From NCBI GenBank assembly GCA_045629725.1, contig JAZQRT010000024.1:1-8158 (forward strand): DNA of 8,158 nucleotides, written 5' to 3'. The notes under the pieces were generated by a model. It searched no databases and was not told the DNA's origin. It saw only the letters and a program-made list of their open reading frames with translations. This document shows, piece by piece, positions 1-6,012 of this stretch. Made by a program: the position numbers and the translations under genes. Within the stretch, counting starts at the first letter, position 1. Every line of letters begins with the position of its first letter. This DNA is from SIG714 sp045629725. GTDB taxonomy: Bacteria; Bacillota; Clostridia; Oscillospirales; CAG-272.

Positions 1-653
1 TCATTGATATCGACGGCACTCTTCTTGACTTTGAGGGGGCGGTTGAAGAATCCATAAAAACATGCTCGGCTATCCATGGCATTACTATGCCTCATGATAT
101 ACTTGATATATTCCATCCCATAAACAATGATCTGTGGAATAAGATCGAAAAAGGTGAACTTGATATTACAGGGCTCAGACGGATACGTTGGAATACTGTT
201 TTTGAAAAAACAGGTATCAACTATGACGGGGAAAAATTCGAGAAGGACTTTTACAGTGAGCTTACAAGCAGTGCAATTCCCATGGAGGGCGCCTTGGAGC
301 TTTTAGAATATCTCAGCGAAAAATACGTTATTTTTGCGGCGACAAATGCAGAAACGGATCAGCAGATATGCAGACTCCGTAAATGCGGAATGCTTCCGTA
401 TTTACAAGGTATTTTCACCTCCGAAATGCTCGGGGAAGCCAAGCCCTCCCCCTTGTTTTTCGAAAAATGCCTATTAGAGCTCGGTTCTCCCGAAAAAGAA
501 AGCGTAATTATGATAGGAGATTCAGAAATAGCCGATATTTTCGGTGCACACAGCGTCAATATAAAGACCTGCCAGTTTTCAAAAAGCGGAGCTTTCTCTC
601 CCCTTGCGGATTTTAAAGTCACAGAGCTTGATTCTATTAAAAAAATTCTTTAA
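1..653 (+). CDS. HAD-superfamily hydrolase, YjjG/YfnB-like nucleotidase or phosphatase (5' end outside window)
   Basis: The open frame runs from the window edge (first full codon at position 3) to TAA at 651-653, giving 216 visible residues. The HAD motifs are present in order. Motif I, DIDGTLLDF, is near visible residues 2-10, with the nucleophile and acid/base aspartates. Motif II is the Thr of FAATNA (about 114). Motif III is the Lys of EAKPSP (about 147). Motif IV is GDSEIAD (172-178). A helical cap sits between motifs I and II. The family hydrolyses phosphate esters using Mg2+ and an aspartyl-phosphate intermediate. The DGTLLDF form and the late IKTC segment resemble the YjjG/YfnB branch, which acts on (non-canonical) pyrimidine nucleotides, but substrate cannot be read from sequence. 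Family members are about 225-230 residues, so only about ten N-terminal residues are missing. The ATG at 87 lies downstream of motif I and cannot be the true start. The protein is cytoplasmic; membership is sure, substrate is not. Confidence 0.92.
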   Translation, partial: IDIDGTLLDFEGAVEESIKTCSAIHGITMPHDILDIFHPINNDLWNKIEKGELDITGLRRIRWNTVFEKTGINYDGEKFEKDFYSELTSSAIPMEGALELLEYLSEKYVIFAATNAETDQQICRLRKCGMLPYLQGIFTSEMLGEAKPSPLFFEKCLLELGSPEKESVIMIGDSEIADIFGAHSVNIKTCQFSKSGAFSPLADFKVTELDSIKKIL

Positions 654-688
654 AAGATTAAAAATTAATAATATTTACAAAAAAGGTC

Positions 689-717
689 TTTACAATTTTA
701 ATAAAGTGTATTATAAT
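689..717 (+). promoter_or_regulatory. Sigma-A-type promoter for the DUF5685 operon
   Basis: The -35 box TTTACA (689-694, five of six matches to TTGACA) and a perfect -10 box TATAAT (712-717) are separated by exactly 17 bp. They sit in the AT-rich gap after the HAD gene. Transcription would start near 724, about 20 nt before the chosen start codon at 746. This suggests that the following three genes are transcribed independently of the HAD gene. No clear terminator hairpin separates the two, so readthrough is possible. Confidence 0.72.
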
Positions 718-735
718 TATATGGATTATTATTTT

Positions 736-740
736 GGAGG
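736..740 (+). promoter_or_regulatory. Ribosome binding site that fixes the DUF5685 start
   Basis: GGAGG lies 5 nt before the ATG at 746 but only 2 nt before the ATG at 743, and it overlaps the in-frame TTG at 734. The spacing therefore favours 746. The resulting N-terminus, MFGYVKP, also matches the start I recall for this family. Confidence 0.75.
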
Positions 741-745
741 AAATG

Positions 746-1615
746 ATGTTCGGTTACGTTAAACCCTTCGTTCCCGAATTGAAGGTTCGGCAAAATGAAT
801 TATACAGAGCCGTTTATTGCACTCTGTGTACAAGACAGAAAAAATTAACAGGCTTCTTCTCCGCCTTCTCCCTTTCCTATGACTTTGTTTTTCTTGCGCT
901 TTTAAGGAGCGCGGTAATGGGAGATGAGCTGACATCGGTGGACGGAAGATGCGCCTACAATCCTTTAAAAAAGAAGAAGGTGCTTCTTGCCAATCCCTCC
1001 ATTGACTACACCGCAGCCGCGGCATCGGTGCTTACGTACTATAAAATACTTGATGATATTGAGGACTCAAGGGGGATCAAAAAACTTAAGTATCTTCTTT
1101 TACTCCCCTTTTTTGCTCCTGCAAGAAAAAAGGCGCTGAAGATCGGCGTTCCCGACCATGAGGTCAAGGAGCTTTTAAATAAGCTTTCGGAGCTTGAGAA
1201 AAAAAATCTCCCCTCCCCTGACCTTACCTCCGAGATATTCGGCGAGCTTCTCGGAAGTATTGCCTCCTACGGAATTGACGATGAGCTTTCCGCATTTGCC
1301 ATGCGAGAGATATTTGATGCAGTTGGTAGATGGATATATATCGTTGATGCCGTTGACGATCTTGGCAAGGACTTGAAAAAGCACAGATACAATCCTTTTG
1401 CAAAGGATGATTCCCTCAATTTTGATATTATAAAAAACACCCTTCAAATGACGCTTACCCGTGCGGACGACCTCATTCTGAAAATAAATTTTGAAAACGA
1501 AGACGTTTCGCAGATCATAAAAAACACTGTTTTGCTCGGTAGCTCTGACGTTGAAAACAGAGTTATTTCAAAAGCAAAGCATGAGCTTGAAACCATGAAA
1601 GGAAAAATGAAATGA
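746..1615 (+). CDS. DUF5685-family protein of unknown function
   Basis: This 289-residue protein is predicted to be soluble and mostly helical. The N-terminus (MFGYVKP...ELYRAVYCTLC) matches my recollection of DUF5685, a family common in Clostridia and without an established function. There is a CxxC pair at C25/C28 and another cysteine at C69 (DGRCAYNP). Two aspartate-rich segments stand out: DDIED at 103-107, and D201/D204/D205/D209 in DAVDDLGKDLKKHRYNP. They recall the paired metal-binding DDxxD motifs of class I isoprenoid synthases, but this is inference only. Hydrophobic helices (about 45-55, 116-124, 163-175) do not form a convincing membrane anchor. The start at 746 is chosen over TTG 734 and ATG 743 from ribosome-binding-site spacing. 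Its stop overlaps the next start as ATGA, so it is translationally coupled to the J-domain gene. Alternative: a scaffold or partner of that J-protein. Family confidence is good; function is unknown. Confidence 0.85.
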   Translation: MFGYVKPFVPELKVRQNELYRAVYCTLCTRQKKLTGFFSAFSLSYDFVFLALLRSAVMGDELTSVDGRCAYNPLKKKKVLLANPSIDYTAAAASVLTYYKILDDIEDSRGIKKLKYLLLLPFFAPARKKALKIGVPDHEVKELLNKLSELEKKNLPSPDLTSEIFGELLGSIASYGIDDELSAFAMREIFDAVGRWIYIVDAVDDLGKDLKKHRYNPFAKDDSLNFDIIKNTLQMTLTRADDLILKINFENEDVSQIIKNTVLLGSSDVENRVISKAKHELETMKGKMK

Positions 1616-2214
1616 ACGATCCTTACAAGGTCCTCGGAGTGGCAAGAGATGCCACCGATGAGGAAATAAAAAAAGCATACCGCAACCTTGCAAGAAAGTA
1701 TCATCCCGATAATTACGTCAACAATCCCCTTGCTGATCTCGTTGAAGAGAAAATGAAGGAGATAAACGAAGCATACGACACCATTCAAAAGCAGCGTGCC
1801 GCAGGAGGCGGAGGTGCATCCTCTGCTTCAAACGGAAGCGGAATATCCTTTGGTCAGATTCGTGTGCTTATAAATCAAGGACGCTTTTCTGAAGCGGGTA
1901 CCTATCTTGATTACGTTCCCTTGTCCGAAAGAAACGCCGAATGGAACTTTCTCAAGGGATGCATCCTTGCAAAACGCGGATATTATTACGATGCTCAAAA
2001 ATATTATGAGACCGCGTGTTATCTTGATCCCGAAAATTTGGAATACAGCGACGCGCTGAACAAGTTTAAAAATATTAACTCCTCAAGAAACCAAACCTAC
2101 CGCGATGCAGGTACATCCACCTCGGGCTGTGACACCTGCGCGATCTGCCAAGGTCTTATTTGTGCGGATTGCTGCTGCGAATGCATGGGCGGAGACCTTC
2201 TCAGGTGTTGCTGA
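1612..2214 (+). CDS. J-domain co-chaperone-like protein with TPR-like middle and cysteine-rich tail
   Basis: This 200-residue protein begins with a classical J domain (about residues 3-62), with the HPD tripeptide at 31-33, which stimulates DnaK/Hsp70 ATPase. A Gly/Ala/Ser linker (63-77) follows. A helical segment (about 80-155) looks like one or two TPR units (WNFLKGCILAKRGYYYDA, then YYETACYLDPENLEYSDAL). The tail (173-200) holds ten cysteines, C173, 176, 179, 184, 187, 188, 189, 191, 199 and 200, and ends in CC. It is not DnaJ proper: the CxxCxGxG zinc repeats and the C-terminal substrate domain are absent. The start is supported by AAAGGA at 1598-1603, 8 nt upstream, and overlaps the DUF5685 stop. 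The stop overlaps the next start (TGATG). Expected role: recruiting Hsp70 to a specific client, probably products of this operon. The tail could bind zinc or iron, or form disulfides; this is inference. Confidence 0.9.
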   Translation: MNDPYKVLGVARDATDEEIKKAYRNLARKYHPDNYVNNPLADLVEEKMKEINEAYDTIQKQRAAGGGGASSASNGSGISFGQIRVLINQGRFSEAGTYLDYVPLSERNAEWNFLKGCILAKRGYYYDAQKYYETACYLDPENLEYSDALNKFKNINSSRNQTYRDAGTSTSGCDTCAICQGLICADCCCECMGGDLLRCC

Positions 2215-2780
2215 TGGCACGTAAAAATCACCACACCAAACACATAGCGATCTCCGCCGTTTTGTCGGCTCTTTGCTGTGTTATACTTTCCCTTGGGACT
2301 GTATTTGAATCTCTGGACCTCACCTTCGCAACTCTTGCCGCTCTTATCGTTTGGATCACGCTTCTTGAGTTTGGGAAAAAGACCTCATGGAGCATATATC
2401 TTGTTACCTCGGTGATTTCGGTATTCTTGCTCCCATCAAAATTTCCCGCACTGTTTTTTGCTTTTGTGACAGGGTGGTATCCCATGTTCAAATTGGGTGT
2501 CAGCCGTAAGATCAAAAACAAGACTTTTTTATTCCTTGTAAAAACACTCTGCTTTAACGCAGTATGTCTGCTGCTTATTTTCGGAATTGAGTTTTTCGGT
2601 GCCGCTTTAGGTATCGTTTTTGATGAGGAAATGTCGGATGGCTGGCTTGTTACAATGCTCGTCCTTTGCAACGTAGCCTTTTTCGTTACGGATATACTCA
2701 TGGACAAGCTCGTTGTAATATACATATATAAGCTTCGAGACAAGCTTGTCAAACTAAAGATCGTGGACAAGAAAAACTAA
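2214..2780 (+). CDS. Small multi-pass membrane protein, family not identified
   Basis: The start at 2214 is chosen because its ATG overlaps the J-gene stop in a TGATG junction, with AGGTG at 2203-2207 giving 6-nt spacing. An upstream in-frame ATG at 2160 would translate cysteine-tail DNA in another frame and is rejected. The 188-residue product has a short basic N-terminus (MARKNHHTKH) and about five hydrophobic segments, near 10-31, 36-53, 58-88, 104-133 and 143-170, followed by a basic tail (KLRDKLVKLKIVDKKN). This topology, with a possible proline kink (LLPSKFPALFFAFVTGWYP), is reminiscent of substrate-binding S components of ECF transporters, but I see no diagnostic motif and do not assign a substrate. 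Position implies co-expression, and perhaps physical association, with the J-protein and DUF5685. A real gene is very likely; its function is unknown. Confidence 0.83.
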   Translation: MARKNHHTKHIAISAVLSALCCVILSLGTVFESLDLTFATLAALIVWITLLEFGKKTSWSIYLVTSVISVFLLPSKFPALFFAFVTGWYPMFKLGVSRKIKNKTFLFLVKTLCFNAVCLLLIFGIEFFGAALGIVFDEEMSDGWLVTMLVLCNVAFFVTDILMDKLVVIYIYKLRDKLVKLKIVDKKN

Positions 2781-2785
2781 TGTAA

Positions 2786-2807
2786 TTAAATGATTTAAAT
2801 CATTTAA
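2786..2807. promoter_or_regulatory. Perfect 22-nt AT-rich palindrome between operons
   Basis: Eleven base pairs are symmetric about 2796/2797, with half-site TTAAATGATTT. It starts 5 nt after the membrane-protein stop codon and ends 42 nt before the next gene. As RNA it could form a 9-bp stem with a TTAA loop, but only an interrupted AT-rich stretch follows, so it would be a weak terminator. Its symmetry suits a dimeric DNA-binding protein equally well. Low sequence complexity means chance cannot be excluded. Confidence 0.45.
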
Positions 2808-2849
2808 AATAATATTTTATAAAAAAAGAAAAGGAAAAAATTATTCATC

Positions 2850-4133
2850 ATGGACAGTACCCCGTTATTTTTATGCTCAGCCATTATTCTTCTGCTTTTA
2901 TCCGCCTATTTCTCGGCAACCGAAACAGCATTCACATCTTTGTCAAAGGTTAAAATGAAAAGCCTTGCCAACAGCGGCAACAAAAAAGCAGAGCAAGTGC
3001 TAAAAATATGCGATAAGTATGACAAGCTTCTCACAACAATTCTCATAGGTAACAACATTGTAAACATTTTACTCACAACTATTGCAACGATCTATTTCAC
3101 CTTCCACTTCCCTGTTTCCGGTGCGGCGCTTTCAACAGTAATCATTACCGTTGCAGTTCTTATATTTGGTGAGATAACTCCAAAAAATCTTGCAAAAGAA
3201 ATGCCCGAATCCTTTGCAATGTTTTCACTGCCCTTGATAAAGCTCCTCATTTTTGTATTTACACCCATAAACTTTATATTTACCCTTTGGAAAAAGGGTC
3301 TTTTAAAGGTCTTCAAGATCAAAAAAGAATCAACCGTTACTGAAGAAGACATCATCACCATCGTTTCAGAGGCTGAAAGCGAGGGTGAGATCGACTCTGA
3401 CGAAAGCGAGATCATCAAAAGTGCGATCACCTTCAATGACGTTGAGGTGGCTTCAGTCCTCACTCCCCGTGTTAAGGTAATTGCCGCTAACAAAAACGAC
3501 TCCAAGGAAGATATCTTCCGCACCTTCAAGGAAAGCGGATTTTCAAGAATTCCCGTTTATGAGGAAAACATAGACCACATTATCGGTATCATCAATCAAA
3601 AGGACTTTTACGAAAGCGTAATGCTCGGCAAAGCAAGTATTGAATCCGTTATTGTTCCCGTCAAGTACATCACAAGCCACAGCGCCGTTGCAGACGTGCT
3701 TAAGATCCTCCAAATGGAAAAGAGCCACCTTGCAGTTGTCGTTGACGATTTCGGAGGCACCGAGGGTATCATTACCGTTGAGGATATCCTTGAGGAACTC
3801 GTTGGTGAAATTTATGACGAAAGAGATGCGGTAACGGAAAACGTAACTCTCCTTGAAGAGAAAAAATATCTTGTAAAGGGACTTGTTGAGATCGACGAGC
3901 TTCCCGATGAATTTAACTTCAACGGCGAGTATGATTTCACCACCATTGCGGGCTGGATCATAAATGCACTTGAAAAGATCCCCGAGGTCGGTGACACCTT
4001 TGAAAAGGATGGACTCCGCGTTACGGTTCAAAGCATTGAAGCCAACAGAATCGAGGATATCATCATTGAGATCCTTGACACTCCCGAGGAAGACTCGGAA
4101 GATGAAAAGGATGAAGAAAAAGAAGAAAATTAA
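2850..4133 (+). CDS. CNNM/CorC-type membrane protein with CBS pair (HlyC/CorC family)
   Basis: The 427-residue product has the standard architecture. A DUF21/CNNM membrane domain (about 1-160) contains SATETAF (22-28), the conserved IGNNIVNI segment (66-73) and GEITPK (107-112). A CBS pair (about 203-325) includes SRIPVYEENIDHIIGII and the DDFGGTEGIITVEDILEELVGEI signature (298-321, contiguous). A CorC/HlyC C-terminal domain (about 332-410) follows, with an acidic tail (411-427). The family exports Mg2+ or couples it to Na+ in several bacteria (CorC, MpfA/YhdP) and in animal CNNMs. The old label hemolysin C is misleading. CBS domains usually bind ATP-Mg and gate transport. The ATG at 2850 begins the first membrane helix (PLFLCSAIILLLLSAYFSA). 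AAGGA at 2831-2835 is 14 nt away, a rather long spacing. It lies 54 bp before aspS, on the same strand. Family certain; ion specificity inferred. Confidence 0.93.
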   Translation: MDSTPLFLCSAIILLLLSAYFSATETAFTSLSKVKMKSLANSGNKKAEQVLKICDKYDKLLTTILIGNNIVNILLTTIATIYFTFHFPVSGAALSTVIITVAVLIFGEITPKNLAKEMPESFAMFSLPLIKLLIFVFTPINFIFTLWKKGLLKVFKIKKESTVTEEDIITIVSEAESEGEIDSDESEIIKSAITFNDVEVASVLTPRVKVIAANKNDSKEDIFRTFKESGFSRIPVYEENIDHIIGIINQKDFYESVMLGKASIESVIVPVKYITSHSAVADVLKILQMEKSHLAVVVDDFGGTEGIITVEDILEELVGEIYDERDAVTENVTLLEEKKYLVKGLVEIDELPDEFNFNGEYDFTTIAGWIINALEKIPEVGDTFEKDGLRVTVQSIEANRIEDIIIEILDTPEEDSEDEKDEEKEEN

Positions 4134-4152
4134 ACTATAAATACAATAACTC

Positions 4153-4158
4153 TATAAT
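4153..4158 (+). promoter_or_regulatory. Possible -10 box upstream of aspS
   Basis: A perfect TATAAT lies 30 nt before the aspS start, in the 54-bp gap after the CNNM/CorC gene. No good -35 box is visible at 16-18 bp upstream; the best candidate, TAAACT at 4131-4136, is weak. AT-rich DNA makes isolated TATAAT common, so aspS may instead be read through from the gene before it. AAAGGA (4171-4176), 11 nt before ATG 4188, is the likely ribosome binding site. Confidence 0.3.
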
Positions 4159-4187
4159 TTATAACTACTGAAAGGAAAATCGGTATT

Positions 4188-5972
4188 ATGGCAGATTTAT
4201 TTACAACCAATGACAAACGCACTCATTACTGCGGAACTCTTACCGAAGCTAATATCGGCGAAGACGTTTGCGTATGCGGATGGGTTCAGCGTCAGCGTGA
4301 CCTGGGCGCTCTTATATTCATAGACCTTCGCGACAGAACAGGTATCGTTCAGCTTGCTTTTGACAGCGAAAGCGACAAGGCAATTTTTGATACAGCATTT
4401 GCTATCAGAAGCGAATTCGTACTCTCCGCTAAGGGTAAGGTAAGAATGAGAGATGCGATCAACAACAATATTCCCACAGGTAAGATCGAAATTTTCGTAA
4501 CAGAGCTTAAGGTTCTTTCCGCTGCGAAAACAACTCCATTTGAAATTTCCGACACTAAAAAGGCAAAAGACGAGCTTGCACTCAAGTACAGATACCTTGA
4601 CCTGCGCCGTCCCCTTCTTCAAAACAATATCAAGCTCCGTCACGATATTGCAAGAATTGCGAGAGAATATTACTACGAAAACGGATTTTATGAGATAGAA
4701 ACTCCCATGATGATGAAGTCCACTCCCGAAGGAGCGCGCGACTACCTCATTCCCTCAAGAGTTCACAAGGGCTCCTTCTATGCCCTGCCCCAGTCACCCC
4801 AGATCTATAAGCAGCTTCTTATGGTTGCGGGATATGACAGATACATTCAGATCGCACGTTGCTTCAGAGATGAGGACCTCCGTGCTGACCGTCAGCCCGA
4901 ATTTACACAGATCGACCTTGAAATGTCCTTTGTAACACAGGAAGACGTTATGCAGATGAACGAAGGCTTCATCAAGCGTCTTTTCAAGGAGCTTCTCGGA
5001 ATCGAGCTTCCCGATATGCCTCGCATGACATATGCAGATGCTATGAACCTTTACGGTTCCGATAAGCCCGACACACGCTTTGATATGAAGATCAACGATC
5101 TTTCATCAGTTGTTGCAAGCTGCGGCTTCGGTGCTTTCGCAACACCCATTGCAGAGGGCGGAAGCGTTCGCGCTATCGTTGCAAAGAATTCTGCCGATAA
5201 GCTCACAAGAAAAGAGATCGACAAGCTCACCGAGCATGCCAAGGGCATCGGCGCAAAGGGTCTTGCATATATCCGTTGGAGTGATGAAACACCTAACTGC
5301 TCCTTTGCTAAATTTATGACAGAGGACGAGCTCAAGGCCATCTACTCAACACTCGGTCTTGAAAAGGGTGACACTGCTCTTATCTGTGCAGGTCCCAACA
5401 AGGTAGTTCTTCCTGTACTCGGCGCACTCCGCGGAATCGTTGCTCGTAAGCTTGATATTATCCCCAAGAATCAGTACAACTTCCTCTGGATCACAGAGTT
5501 CCCCTTCTTCGAGTGGGACGAGGAATCCTCCACTTGGGTTGCAATGCATCACCCCTTCACAATGCCTCTTGACGAGTGCCTTGACTCCCTTGAAAATGAT
5601 CCCGGCAACGTTCGTGCAAAGGCATACGATATGGTCCTCAACGGAATCGAGCTTCTTTCCGGTTCTATCAGAATCACAGACTGGCAGCTTCAGGAAAAGA
5701 TGTTCAACGCTCTCGGACTTACCAAGGAAGAGATCGAGGCTAAGTTCGGCTTCCTTGTTGACGCATACAAGTACGGTGCTCCTCCTCACGGCGGTTCCGG
5801 TATGGGTCTTGACAGACTTGCCATGGTTATCACAGAAGCGGAAAGCCTCCGTGACGTAATTGCATTCCCCAAGGTTCAGTACGCATCCGAGATCATGTCC
5901 GCATGTCCCTCACCCGTTGCAAAGAAGGACCTTGACGTTCTCGGAATTGCAGTTATCGAAGAAAACGAATAA
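4188..5972 (+). CDS. aspS: Aspartyl-tRNA synthetase
   Basis: This 594-residue class II synthetase joins aspartate to tRNA-Asp using ATP in the cytoplasm. An N-terminal OB-fold anticodon-binding domain (about 15-110) contains CGWVQRQRDLGALIFIDLRDR. The catalytic core carries motif 2 (RCFRDEDLRADRQPEF, 224-239) and motif 3 (GMGLDRL, 538-544, with the ATP-binding Arg). The bacterial GAD insertion domain lies roughly at 290-410. Length equals the usual bacterial form (about 590) and the frame is intact. The RDLG segment in the OB fold matches the E. coli-type discriminating enzyme. Non-discriminating bacterial enzymes tend to have His there (RDHG), so strict specificity for tRNA-Asp is likely but inferred. 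Its codons look more strongly biased than those of its neighbours, as expected for a highly expressed gene. hisS often precedes aspS in Firmicutes; here a CNNM/CorC gene does. Confidence 0.98.
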   Translation: MADLFTTNDKRTHYCGTLTEANIGEDVCVCGWVQRQRDLGALIFIDLRDRTGIVQLAFDSESDKAIFDTAFAIRSEFVLSAKGKVRMRDAINNNIPTGKIEIFVTELKVLSAAKTTPFEISDTKKAKDELALKYRYLDLRRPLLQNNIKLRHDIARIAREYYYENGFYEIETPMMMKSTPEGARDYLIPSRVHKGSFYALPQSPQIYKQLLMVAGYDRYIQIARCFRDEDLRADRQPEFTQIDLEMSFVTQEDVMQMNEGFIKRLFKELLGIELPDMPRMTYADAMNLYGSDKPDTRFDMKINDLSSVVASCGFGAFATPIAEGGSVRAIVAKNSADKLTRKEIDKLTEHAKGIGAKGLAYIRWSDETPNCSFAKFMTEDELKAIYSTLGLEKGDTALICAGPNKVVLPVLGALRGIVARKLDIIPKNQYNFLWITEFPFFEWDEESSTWVAMHHPFTMPLDECLDSLENDPGNVRAKAYDMVLNGIELLSGSIRITDWQLQEKMFNALGLTKEEIEAKFGFLVDAYKYGAPPHGGSGMGLDRLAMVITEAESLRDVIAFPKVQYASEIMSACPSPVAKKDLDVLGIAVIEENE

Positions 5973-5978
5973 TCAAAC

Positions 5979-6010
5979 AAAAACTCGCTCCTATCGGAAC
6001 GAGTTTTTTT
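5979..6010. terminator. Bidirectional intrinsic terminator between convergent genes
   Basis: Nine-bp arms AAAAACTCG (5979-5987) and CGAGTTTTT (6000-6008) enclose 12 nt, in which TCC/GGA can pair across a TATC loop. Seven T residues (6004-6010) complete a forward terminator 6 nt after the aspS stop. On the reverse strand the same hairpin is followed by TTTTTGTTT, only a few bases past the stop of the DUF4097 gene. One element can therefore end both transcripts. Confidence 0.88.
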
Positions 6011-6012
6011 AT

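Noticed and set aside
2160..2213. Upstream in-frame ATG for the membrane protein
   Set aside because: It would translate the cysteine-tail DNA of the J-gene in a second frame and add a polar leader. The TGATG junction at 2212-2216 is a better start.
1612..2214. Reading the J-protein as DnaJ proper
   Set aside because: It lacks the Gly/Phe region, the four CxxCxGxG motifs and the C-terminal substrate domains, and it is about half the usual length. Only the J domain is shared.
2228..2770. 180-codon reverse open frame opposite the membrane-protein gene
   Set aside because: The forward frame has an operon junction, a start overlap and clear membrane segments. The reverse frame is serine/threonine-rich shadow sequence without a ribosome binding site.
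2850..4133. Labelling the CBS-domain protein as a hemolysin or virulence factor
   Set aside because: The HlyC name is historical. The DUF21, CBS pair and CorC-C domains indicate ion transport, and nothing here suggests a toxin.
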